64,000 nt of DNA from Humisphaera borealis (GTDB lineage Bacteria; Planctomycetota; Phycisphaerae; Tepidisphaerales; Tepidisphaeraceae): NCBI RefSeq assembly GCF_015169395.1, contig NZ_CP063458.1:4960001-5024000 (forward strand). The letters run 5' to 3'. Each line of letters begins with the position of its first letter. The stretch's first letter is position 1. The notes below the pieces were generated by a model that worked only from the letters and a program-made list of their open reading frames with translations, searched no databases and had not been told where the DNA came from. Positions 7,519 to 15,269 of the stretch are shown piece by piece. A program made the position numbers and the translations under genes.

Positions 7519-9305
7519 AGCGTTCCCTGCTTCGCCTGCTCGATGATGTAATCGCACGCCCGCCAGGCCAGCGCCATGATCGTCAGCGTCGGGTTCTTGT
7601 CGGCGTTGGTGGCGAAGGGCGCGCCGTCATTCAGGAACAGGTTCTTCACGTCCCACGTCTGGTTGAAGCCGTTCACGACCGACTTCTTCGGATCGGCACC
7701 GGGGAGCGCGCCGCCGACTTCGTGGATGATGCTGCCGGGTTTCTCGATGCTGTTGGGGCCGGTGAAGTTGGTGTCGCCGCGGACCGTACCGCCCATCGCT
7801 TCGATCATCGCGGCGAAGGTCTTGCGGGCGTGGACGGCCTGGTTCAGTTCGTGGCTGCTCCACTTCCAGTGGAACCGCAGCACCGGCACACCCCATTTGT
7901 CTTTCACCTGCGGGTCGAGCTCGCAGTAGCAGTCGGCGTTGGGAATCATGTCGCCGCGGGCGGAGAAGCCGACGAAAGAGCCGTAGTAGCGGCGGGCGGC
8001 TTCCTTCAGTTTGGTGCCGTAGAGGCCGCGGGTGTAGTCGTCGCTGACAGGGTTGGCGCCGCCGGGCATGTGGCGCGAGCCGCCCATTTCAATGTGGTAA
8101 CCGCGGGCGAAGTCGAGCTTGCCGGCGAGCTGTTCTTTGTAGAGCCACCAGGGGGCGTAGAAATGACTGCCGCCGGCACCGTCTTCGTTGTGGGGCGGAA
8201 TGTTCTCCAAGGCCGGGATCTGCCCGCCGAGCCGAGCGCCGACGGTATCCATGATGTACTTACCGACCAGCCCACTGGAATTGGCGATGCCCTTGCCGCC
8301 GGCGGAGTTGAGCAGGATGCGGACGGTCTCGCAGGCGCTGGCGGCGAGAATGACCGCCTTGCCTTTGGCCTCGACTTCTTTACCCGTCGTCTTGTCGATG
8401 AACAGCACGCCGGTGGCCTTGCCATCTTTGCCCATCGTCACTTCGCGACAATGGGCGTTGGCGATGATGTCGAGGTTGCCGGTTGCCAGGGCCGGCGGCA
8501 GGTGGACGGTGGTCGACTGGTAGTTGGCACCCACGTTGCACCCGCGGCCGCAGGGCGTCGCCCAGAAGCACGCGCCCCGGTCGCTCATCGCTTCCTTGAC
8601 GATGCCCTGGGCCCACTTGTTGCCGGGGTAGAGTTTCTGAGGGATCGTTTTCCAGTCGAGCGGCCTGGTCAGCACGGCGCGGTGGATGGGGATGACCGGT
8701 ACGCCGACCTTCTTCGCGTGCTTTTGCGTCAGCAGCTCTGCGGCCCGGCCCTTGGGCGCGGGCAGCAATACGCCGGGCGGGGAATCGGGTGTGTTTTCCA
8801 GGCCCTCGTTGGTGCCGTAGACGCCGATGAGCATCTCGACCTTGGTGTAATAGGGCTCGACGTCTTCATATGACACCGGCCAGTCGAAGCCCAGGCCATC
8901 GCGCGAGTGGGGTTTGAAGTCGTAGGGTCCGTTGCGGAGGGAGATGCGGCCCCAGTGGTTGGTCCGGCCGCCCATCATGCGCGCCCGCCACCATTGGAAC
9001 TCTTCGTGCGGCTGTTTGTGGGCCGACGTGTAAGGTTCGTTGGGGACCTGCCAGCCGCCGTCGATGGTGGCATCGTGAAAGCCGAAGGGTTTGTCGGGTG
9101 TTCCCACGCCGCCGAGCGGGGCCTGGTGAGGGGCGTGGAACATCGGCGTCTCATTGACAACGTCGTAGCTGCGGCCGGCTTCGAGCATGAGGCATTTGAG
9201 CCCTGCGAGCGTCAGCGTGAACGCCGACTGACCGCCGCCCGCGCCGGAACCCACGATGATGACGTCATATTCCGGTTTGGCTTTGTCGGGCGAAATCGTC
9301 GGCAT
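7515..9305 (-). CDS. GMC-family FAD-dependent oxidoreductase
   Basis: 596 aa. The N-terminal FAD site is YDVIIVGSGAGGGQSAF followed by LMLEAGRSYD. The central part includes GRTNHWGRISLRNGPYDF, common in planctomycete glucose-methanol-choline dehydrogenases. The C-terminal domain has VGGALPGADP and NLFLNDGAPFATNADKNPTLTIMALAWRACDYI, where the N-P-T-L-T pattern is the GMC/GMC_oxred_C signature. It likely oxidises a sugar or polyol in partnership with the subunit-3 gene downstream. ATG 9305 is chosen because the upstream extension of the frame is repeat sequence. The stop codon is the TAG of a repeat element. Confidence 0.93.
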   Translation of the reverse strand: MPTISPDKAKPEYDVIIVGSGAGGGQSAFTLTLAGLKCLMLEAGRSYDVVNETPMFHAPHQAPLGGVGTPDKPFGFHDATIDGGWQVPNEPYTSAHKQPHEEFQWWRARMMGGRTNHWGRISLRNGPYDFKPHSRDGLGFDWPVSYEDVEPYYTKVEMLIGVYGTNEGLENTPDSPPGVLLPAPKGRAAELLTQKHAKKVGVPVIPIHRAVLTRPLDWKTIPQKLYPGNKWAQGIVKEAMSDRGACFWATPCGRGCNVGANYQSTTVHLPPALATGNLDIIANAHCREVTMGKDGKATGVLFIDKTTGKEVEAKGKAVILAASACETVRILLNSAGGKGIANSSGLVGKYIMDTVGARLGGQIPALENIPPHNEDGAGGSHFYAPWWLYKEQLAGKLDFARGYHIEMGGSRHMPGGANPVSDDYTRGLYGTKLKEAARRYYGSFVGFSARGDMIPNADCYCELDPQVKDKWGVPVLRFHWKWSSHELNQAVHARKTFAAMIEAMGGTVRGDTNFTGPNSIEKPGSIIHEVGGALPGADPKKSVVNGFNQTWDVKNLFLNDGAPFATNADKNPTLTIMALAWRACDYIIEQAKQGTL

Positions 9306-9711
9306 GTCGGGTCCCTCGTAAGACGTGCGCTGAGCACGGAGAAGTTGTAACACACGCGGCGGCGATTGCGGAATGGCGTGAAGAACAGAGCGATGTGGAG
9401 GACGGGGCGGCGAGGAGGATCGACATGCTAACGGTGGGGCAGACATTCTTGTCTGCCGCGTTTCCGCGACGCCGGCATTCCTGCCGGCTTGAGCGGGAAC
9501 GCCGCCTCCACGCGGGAACATTGACTTCGCATGACCTCGGCCGGGCAGGAATGCCCGGCACTCGGCCATGCGAGGCAGACAGGAATGTCTGCCCCACTGG
9601 AGCTGTTTCTGATTGATTTGGGTTTGACCCGGCGACTCAACGCGGCTATCCTACTTGCCAGTCAGTTGCAAATAGACTTTCGGCGATCGATTGGCGAAAC
9701 GAGGAGATCCT
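9306..9711. other. Intergenic region with repeats
   Basis: This 406-base gap separates the divergent GMC and ABC-transporter genes, so promoters for both should lie here. Most of it (9434-9600) is a cluster of palindromes described separately. I see no convincing gene; the minus-strand frame through it is a repeat-driven extension of the GMC gene. Confidence 0.6.
9434..9600. repeat. Cluster of four related small palindromes in a nested inverted repeat
   Basis: The outer arms read GTGGGGCAGACA-TTCT-TGTCTGCC at the left and GGCAGACA-GGAA-TGTCTGCCCCAC at the right, complementary to each other. Inside are GCCGGCA-TTCC-TGCCGGC and GCCGGGCA-GGAA-TGCCCGGC. All four are hairpins of 7-8 bp with a TTCY or GGAA loop, so each outer arm is a palindrome and the pair is also an inverted repeat. 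Confidence 0.85.
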
Positions 9712-10413
9712 TTGGCACTTCGTCTTGAGTTGCTCAAGAAACAGTACGTCGGCCCGGACGGGTCGGCGGTGCCGGTGATCGACGTCCCCGAGTTCTCGCT
9801 CGGCGACAGCGAACAGGTCGCACTCGTCGGCGGTAGCGGCACCGGCAAGACCACGCTGCTGCACCTTATTGCCGGCATCCTGACGCCGGACAGCGGGCGG
9901 ATCATCTTCTCGGGGACGGGTGACGGCGAAGCGAATGTCGGCGAGTCCGACATCGCCGCACTGTCGGAAGGGCAACGCGACGTCTTCCGCGGCCGCAACC
10001 TCGGCTACATCTTCCAATCGCATCATCTGCTGCCGGGTTTCACGGCGTTGGAAAACGTGCTGCTGGGCATGAGCTTCACGCATCGCGCCGCCGACCCCGC
10101 CTGGGCGAAGAGCCTTCTCAAGGAAGTCGGTCTCGGCGAACGCCTGCACTATAAACCTGCAAAACTTTCCGTCGGCCAGCAGCAGCGCGTGGCCGTGGCG
10201 CGGGCGTTGGCGAACCGGCCGAAGTTGGTGCTTGCCGACGAGCCGACCGGCGCACTCGATCCCAAAACAGCACAACAGGTTCTCGCCCTGGTTCGCAAGC
10301 TTTGTGATGAAGTGAAAGCCAGTCTGCTGCTGGTCAGCCATGACCCGGCGATCGTCGAGCAACTGCCCAGACGTGTGTCGCTGGCGGAACTGAACCGAGC
10401 GTCGATGGTGTAG
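9712..10413 (+). CDS. ABC transporter ATP-binding protein (LolD/MacB-type)
   Basis: 233 aa cytosolic ATPase. Walker A is GGSGTGKTT, the ABC signature is LSVGQQQRVAVARALA, and Walker B is LVLADEPTGALD with the H-loop in LLLVSHDP. The GALDP after Walker B and the size are typical of the LolD/MacB group that pairs with FtsX-like permeases. The frame opens at TTG 9691, but a second TTG at 9712 has GAGGAG five bases upstream and gives the expected start LRLELLKKQYVG. The cognate permease follows after a 180-bp gap filled by a repeat. Confidence 0.93.
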   Translation: MALRLELLKKQYVGPDGSAVPVIDVPEFSLGDSEQVALVGGSGTGKTTLLHLIAGILTPDSGRIIFSGTGDGEANVGESDIAALSEGQRDVFRGRNLGYIFQSHHLLPGFTALENVLLGMSFTHRAADPAWAKSLLKEVGLGERLHYKPAKLSVGQQQRVAVARALANRPKLVLADEPTGALDPKTAQQVLALVRKLCDEVKASLLLVSHDPAIVEQLPRRVSLAELNRASMV

Positions 10414-10420
10414 GTGACGT

Positions 10421-10588
10421 TGGAATGACGAATGACGAAATTCGAATGGCGAATGAAATTCCAATGCCAAGTTCCAATGTCCGCTGAGGCAGATCGTCTG
10501 TTTGGGAGTGGGCGTTCCAATGCGCTCGGGCTTGAGTATTCGACTTTGAGCATTCATTCGTCATTCGGGTTTAGCCATTCGTCATTTC
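10421..10588. repeat. Imperfect inverted repeat of GAATGACGAATG type
   Basis: The left arm 10421-10460 is made of short iterations such as GAATGACGAATGACGAA and GAATGGCGAATG. The right arm 10549-10588 is CATTCATTCGTCATTCGGG followed by CCATTCGTCATT. The arms are complementary with several mismatches. The repeat separates the ABC ATPase gene from its permease gene. Confidence 0.75.
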
Positions 10589-10595
10589 TCATCCC

Positions 10596-12074
10596 ATGAA
10601 CCTCTTCCAACTCATCCTCAAGCAGATGCGCCAGCGAGCACTCAGCACCTGGCTCACGCTGCTCTCGGTTCTGCTCGGCACGGCACTGGCGACCGGCATT
10701 CTGCTGCTGCGGCATGGCGGGGAGTCGCTGTTTGTGCAGAAGGAGTACGGCTACGACGTCATCGTCGGCTCCGGTCGCGGGTCGCCGTTGCAACTTGTGC
10801 TGAACACTGCCTATCACCTGGACAAGAGCCCGGGGAATCTGCCGTACTGGGTGTATGAAGAGCTGAGCATCCGCCCGAAGGGGCCGCCGCAGGCGGGGCG
10901 GTTTGACTACTTCAAGCACGTTCGGCTGGCGATCCCCTTTGCCCGCGGCGACACGTACAAGAGCCGGCCGATCATCGCGACGTCTCCCAAGATGTTCGGC
11001 TTCGACGAAGAGCTGAACCCGATCCCCGTCTACAAGGTCGACGATAACGGAAAGCCGACGGACGAAATGTCGGACAGCATCTTTCAGATTCGTCCCGGCG
11101 AGCGGTTTGAGCTGGCCGAGGGGCGGATCTTTCATCCGAAGAAGTTCGAAGCGGTGATCGGTGCCGAAGTCGCCCGGAATCTGAACCTGAAGATCGGCAG
11201 CACCATGCACGCCACGCATGGCGACAGCCAGGACACCGGACCGGAGAAAGAAGGGGAACACCACGGCGAGCATGATGAGCACGCCCACGCCGAGGAATGG
11301 ACGATCGTGGGCATCCTGAAGCCGACGAGCACGGCCAACGACCGCTGCATCTACATCCCGCTGATCAGCTTCTACTGCATTCCCGCCCACGACGACGCAC
11401 AGAAAGCCCAGGCCGCTGCCCAGATGGGGCTGCGGAACACGGAAGCCAAGCCCACGCAGCCGGCGAACCCGTACACCATCGAAAAAGACGGGACCATCAA
11501 CCTTGCGACGTCATCAGGGAAGTGGCAGATCTCCGGCGTGCTGGTCAAGAGCCGGGGCGGCATCACGCCGACCAACCTGATGTACCACATCAACAACGGC
11601 GGCATTCCCGACGCCGTCGCGGTAAACCCGGCGTCAACGATGCGGGACTTCTTCGCGACGTTCCTGAAACCCAGCAGCCAGATCCTGCTGATGATCTCGA
11701 TCCTCGTCAGCGTGCTGGCGGGGGTGGGGATCCTGGTGAGCATCTACAACTCGGTGTCGGCCCGGAACAAAGAAATTGCGATCCTGCGGGCCTTGGGCGC
11801 GACCAAGACCAAGGTGCTTCTGCTGATCTGCCTGGAGGCGGGCTTCATTGGCCTGGTCGGTGGTATTCTCGGCTGGATGGCCGGGCATGCGATCGGTGCG
11901 GTGGCGTCCAACGCGATGGAAAAGTCGGTCGGCCAAGGCTTTAACTGGCTCCGTGTCGGTTCCGAAGAATTGCTGTACCTGGGGCTGGTGGTAGTCATCG
12001 CGGTATTCGCGGGCCTGGTGCCGGCGCTCAAGGCTTACCGTACACCGGTGGCGACGAACCTGGTGGCGGGATAG
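10596..12074 (+). CDS. FtsX-like ABC transporter permease with His-rich loop
   Basis: 492 aa inner-membrane protein. One membrane segment lies near residues 20-40 (WLTLLSVLLGTALATGILLL). A large periplasmic MacB_PCD-like domain follows. Three membrane segments lie in the last 130 residues, including ARNKEIAILRALGATKTKVL, the coupling-helix region typical of FtsX permeases. About residues 210-237 hold a loop rich in His, Asp and Glu (EGEHHGEHDEHAHAEE), suggesting metal binding. It works with the ATPase encoded upstream. The two DUF3299-type genes downstream probably belong to the same system. Confidence 0.92.
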   Translation: MNLFQLILKQMRQRALSTWLTLLSVLLGTALATGILLLRHGGESLFVQKEYGYDVIVGSGRGSPLQLVLNTAYHLDKSPGNLPYWVYEELSIRPKGPPQAGRFDYFKHVRLAIPFARGDTYKSRPIIATSPKMFGFDEELNPIPVYKVDDNGKPTDEMSDSIFQIRPGERFELAEGRIFHPKKFEAVIGAEVARNLNLKIGSTMHATHGDSQDTGPEKEGEHHGEHDEHAHAEEWTIVGILKPTSTANDRCIYIPLISFYCIPAHDDAQKAQAAAQMGLRNTEAKPTQPANPYTIEKDGTINLATSSGKWQISGVLVKSRGGITPTNLMYHINNGGIPDAVAVNPASTMRDFFATFLKPSSQILLMISILVSVLAGVGILVSIYNSVSARNKEIAILRALGATKTKVLLLICLEAGFIGLVGGILGWMAGHAIGAVASNAMEKSVGQGFNWLRVGSEELLYLGLVVVIAVFAGLVPALKAYRTPVATNLVAG

Positions 12075-12292
12075 GAAAAACGCTGAGCAGGCGGACACGA
12101 AACATCGAATTTCCCAAAACAAAGCCAACGAACGACATGAGGCCCGAAGTCTGAAAGCTGGCCTTGGACATCTGACAGTTGAGATTCGCATTCACTTTGT
12201 CTCGTTGTGAACTTCCTCCCGGCGGAAGTGTATGATTGAAGGACCGGTGTCCAAGCCGGTCGCGATCTTGCTTTCTCGATGGAAGGACTGAC

Positions 12293-13081
12293 ATGACAAG
12301 CACAATGAAACGATCCCTGGCAGCGGTGCTGATGCTGTCCAGCGCGGTGGTTGCGGCCGAACCCGCCACCAAGCCTGTCACCGGTGCGGCGACGCGTCCG
12401 GTCGAGCTGCCAAAGGTTGAAGTCCCGAGCGATCTGACGGGCGCGCAGCTCGCGACCCGTGCCCAGCAGGCGTTCAATCGGGGCGAATATGCCCTGGCGT
12501 TGCCGCTGCTACGCAAGGTGGCCGCCGAGGCGGAAAATCAGCCCGCCAAGCTCGCGTCCGTGATGGAGCGTATTCGCGTTTGCGAAAAGGCATTGGCGTC
12601 GGCCAAGGCCGAGATGGAAGCCAAGGCCGCGAACCCGCAGACGGCACCCGCGGACAACACCGCCGAGGCCCGCAAGCCGCATCCGGCACCGACCGACGGC
12701 AAGACGTATGACCTGACGATCCAGGCGCTGGGCAACTTCGAATACGACCAGGAGAAGGGCGGCAACATCCCCGCCGACGTGCAGCGCCTCAGCGGCGCGG
12801 CGATTCGTCTGCGGGGTTACATGATCCCGATGGATCAGGCCGAGAACATCACGCAGTTCGCGCTGGTGCCCAGCCTGTTCGCCTGCTGCTTCGGACAGCC
12901 GCCTTCGATCCAGCATACGATCGTAGTGAATTGCCCGAAGGGTAAGGCGGTCGGCTACACCGCTGACGAGATCTTCGTCGAAGGCAAGCTGACCGTGAAG
13001 GAAAAGAAGGACGACGGGTACATCATCAGCGTGTTCGAGATGGAGGTCAGCAGCGTGAAGTTGGCCCCGCCGCCGGGCTGA
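12293..13081 (+). CDS. DUF3299 domain-containing exported protein
   Basis: 262 aa with signal peptide MKRSLAAVLMLSSAVVAA. A linker and a TPR-like helical stretch (ATRAQQAFNRGEYALALPLLRKV) cover residues 45-105. The DUF3299 domain at about 135-258 has LSGAAIRLRGYMIPMDQ, FALVPSLFACCFGQPPS and FVEGKLTV. The paired Cys in CCFG could bind metal. ATG 12293 is chosen because GGAAGG lies just upstream and the signal peptide starts there. It follows the FtsX-like permease and shares its core motif with the next gene. Confidence 0.85.
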   Translation: MTSTMKRSLAAVLMLSSAVVAAEPATKPVTGAATRPVELPKVEVPSDLTGAQLATRAQQAFNRGEYALALPLLRKVAAEAENQPAKLASVMERIRVCEKALASAKAEMEAKAANPQTAPADNTAEARKPHPAPTDGKTYDLTIQALGNFEYDQEKGGNIPADVQRLSGAAIRLRGYMIPMDQAENITQFALVPSLFACCFGQPPSIQHTIVVNCPKGKAVGYTADEIFVEGKLTVKEKKDDGYIISVFEMEVSSVKLAPPPG

Positions 13082-13087
13082 GGAAGT

Positions 13088-13149
13088 TTTGTGGTGCAGG
13101 CTTTCCAGCCTGCACATCAGGATGCAGGCTGGAAAGCCTGCACCACAAA
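13088..13149. repeat. Perfect 27-bp inverted repeat (GTGGTGCAGGC family)
   Basis: Arms 13088-13114 and 13123-13149 are perfect complements (TTTGTGGTGCAGGC... and ...GCCTGCACCACAAA) with an 8-base loop. Each arm also folds on itself (GCAGGCT-TTCC-AGCCTGC). It lies six bases after the first DUF3299 stop codon. Related elements are at 44749-44797, 51743-51795 and 56631-56682. Confidence 0.93.
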
Positions 13150-13174
13150 CATGGACAGCAAAGCGGAGAAACCC

Positions 13175-13723
13175 ATGACGACCGTTCCCTACAGCCCGCA
13201 GACGTCGCCGGCGCCAGCGGCGGGATCGCGGGTGAATGTTCGGCTGATCGCGTTTCTGCTCGTGATCTCCGCCCCGTTCGTCTACATCATCGGCAAGTCG
13301 GTCATGTTCTCGATGAGCGGCGGCATCACCGACCGCGGGGACTACAAGGAAGTGGACCTCAAGGCTCTGGGCAACTTTCCGTTCGACCAGTCCGAAGGAA
13401 AGCTCACCGACATCCCCGAGCGTTACCGCAACCTGGACGGCCAGCGCGTCCGCCTGACCGGCTTCATGTACGCCCCCGAGAACGCCGGCGACCGCGGGAA
13501 CCGGTTCCAGTTCGTCTACGATGTCAACAAGTGCTGCTTCGGCAGCGCCCCGCAGGTGCAGGAGCGTGTCTTCGCATACGCCAAACATGGGGCGCCGATC
13601 TATCCGTACACCGTGCTGGCCGAGGTGGTCGGCAAGTTGCACGTCCGAATCGTGAAAGAGCCGGACGGGCTGATCAAGAGCGTGTTCGATCTGGATGTGG
13701 AGCAGGCACAGGAAGTGCGTTAG
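13175..13723 (+). CDS. DUF3299-like membrane-anchored protein
   Basis: 182 aa. One N-terminal membrane segment (LIAFLLVISAPFVYIIGKSVMF, about residues 22-45) is followed by a domain that parallels the preceding protein: LKALGNFPFDQ, LDGQRVRLTGFMYAPE, NKCCFGSAPQVQ and VVGKLHVR. The shared core C-C-F-G-x-x-P-x-x-Q points to a common ancestor. ATG 13175 has GGAG at good spacing; the frame also runs upstream into the inverted repeat, which I treat as non-coding. Probably part of the ABC/DUF3299 operon. Confidence 0.8.
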   Translation: MTTVPYSPQTSPAPAAGSRVNVRLIAFLLVISAPFVYIIGKSVMFSMSGGITDRGDYKEVDLKALGNFPFDQSEGKLTDIPERYRNLDGQRVRLTGFMYAPENAGDRGNRFQFVYDVNKCCFGSAPQVQERVFAYAKHGAPIYPYTVLAEVVGKLHVRIVKEPDGLIKSVFDLDVEQAQEVR

Positions 13724-13865
13724 AAGGGGCAGCCGCGGCGACAGGTGTTCTAAACGCCCACGGCGCTACCGTGGGCCCATTGCAGCGCGGCGGGCAATTG
13801 CGACCCCTGATCGATTTCACGCGGCCTAGAATGCACGGGCTCTGGTTGCAGGCTCGTATACTTCT

Positions 13866-15149
13866 ATGGCCGCTTTCTGGTTCATCATCGCATTCATGTT
13901 CGCTGGCAACGTCGGCTGGTGGCTCTGGGCCGATCGGCGGCTTCGACCGTTGCCAGTCGCACCGCTCTGGCGATCCCTGCTGGGTTTGTTCATCGGGCTT
14001 CAGCTGGCGTACTTGGTGTTCTTCTTCATCGCGCCTTCGACGGCCCGGCGTGCTCACTACTACGTGCCACAGGATGCGCTGGGCGTCTTCTACCTCTGGT
14101 GCCTGATCGTTTTGCCGACGACGGTTCTTCTGACGTTGTTGGTCAACGGTGGACGCTGGGGATTTCGGATTCTGGGTGGCGGGGGCAAACACGCTGGCCC
14201 GCGTCTTCCGTCAGGCGGACCGCCCAGAGAACCGAAAGAAGGCCACGGGCAAGAGTACTTGCCCATGCCACCCGAAGCGCAGCAGTCCGCGCCGTCCCTG
14301 TCCCGCAGGCAATTGCTCGCAGCGGCGACGGTTGCGATTCCGCCGCTACTGGTGGGGACCGGCGTCGTCTACGGGCGGCATTCGATCTACGACCTCCGCG
14401 TCCGCCGGGTGGATCTGGCCGTTCCACAGCTTCCGTACGACCTGAACGGGCTCACGATCGCCCACCTGAGCGACATCCATGTCGGCAAGTTTGTCGACGA
14501 ACGCTATCTCCGTCACGTCCGGGAGATGACCAACGCGCTTCACGCCGACCTGCACCTGATGACCGGCGATCTGATCGACCTGGCGATTTCCGATCTGCCG
14601 GGCGCACTCGACTTCGTCACTTCGCTCGATCCGAAGCATGGCCTGCTGATGTGCGAGGGTAATCACGACCTGATTGAAGACGGCCCGGCTTTCTACTCCG
14701 GCACGCGGCGACGTGGGGTGCCGTTGCTACTGGATGGCGGGAAGGCGGTGCGTCTTCCGGGGCGTTCCTCTGCGGTGCGGATTCTGGGCCTGCGGTGGGG
14801 CGGGACGGGCGCCGGATCGCCGGCCGATGAAGGCTTCAGCCGAACCGTCGAACAGTTGACGGCGAGCAAGCAGCCGGAAGAGTTCCCGATTCTGTTGGCC
14901 CATCACCCGCATGCATTCGATGCCGCCGCGGCGGCCGGCATCCCGCTGACCCTCGCCGGGCATACCCACGGCGGACTGCTGATGCTTTCCGAGCGCGTAG
15001 GCCCCGCCGCGCTGATGTACCGGTACTTTTCGGGACTGTACCGAAAGAGCGATTCCCACCTTTTTGTCTCCAATGGCGTTGGTTCCTGGTATCCGGTTCG
15101 GGTAAATGCACAACCGGAGATTGTCCATTTCACATTGCGATCCGTGTAA
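13866..15149 (+). CDS. Membrane-anchored metallophosphoesterase (YkuE-like), first of a tandem pair
   Basis: 427 aa. Three hydrophobic segments occupy residues 1-95, followed by a Gly/Pro linker and a further hydrophobic stretch after SRRQLLAAAT. The catalytic domain starts near 195 with LSDIHVGKF, then TGDLIDL, EGNHDL, LLAHHPHAF and AGHTHGG: the full set of metal ligands. The end NGVGSWYPVRVNAQPEIVHF is closely matched in the next gene. Residues about 126-136 are encoded by a repeat element (14243-14273). Likely acts on a phosphoester or lipid substrate outside the membrane; the substrate is unknown. Confidence 0.9.
   Translation: MAAFWFIIAFMFAGNVGWWLWADRRLRPLPVAPLWRSLLGLFIGLQLAYLVFFFIAPSTARRAHYYVPQDALGVFYLWCLIVLPTTVLLTLLVNGGRWGFRILGGGGKHAGPRLPSGGPPREPKEGHGQEYLPMPPEAQQSAPSLSRRQLLAAATVAIPPLLVGTGVVYGRHSIYDLRVRRVDLAVPQLPYDLNGLTIAHLSDIHVGKFVDERYLRHVREMTNALHADLHLMTGDLIDLAISDLPGALDFVTSLDPKHGLLMCEGNHDLIEDGPAFYSGTRRRGVPLLLDGGKAVRLPGRSSAVRILGLRWGGTGAGSPADEGFSRTVEQLTASKQPEEFPILLAHHPHAFDAAAAAGIPLTLAGHTHGGLLMLSERVGPAALMYRYFSGLYRKSDSHLFVSNGVGSWYPVRVNAQPEIVHFTLRSV
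14243..14273. repeat. Repeat element inside a coding gene
   Basis: The segment CCACGGGCAAG-AGTA-CTTGCCCATG followed by CCACCC is a hairpin (14247-14253 with 14258-14264). It is the same family as the arms of 7377-7465: both read GGGTG-CATGGGC... to ...GCCCGTGG on one strand. It lies in frame in the linker of the metallophosphoesterase, encoding roughly HGQEYLPMPP. Confidence 0.65.
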
Positions 15150-15269
15150 GTGAGTTGATGTTGGGCTGCCGATGCGGTCTGATGCGACGCGTCACCTGAC
15201 TCGCTTGGGTCTGCTTCATGCGTTACGGCGTTCGGTGTCGTCGACATGTTGTGATGCACCAACCGGTGA

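Noticed and set aside
9306-9569. N-terminal extension of the GMC oxidoreductase frame
   Set aside because: The added 88 residues are the translation of the palindrome cluster; the FAD motif starts right after ATG 9305.
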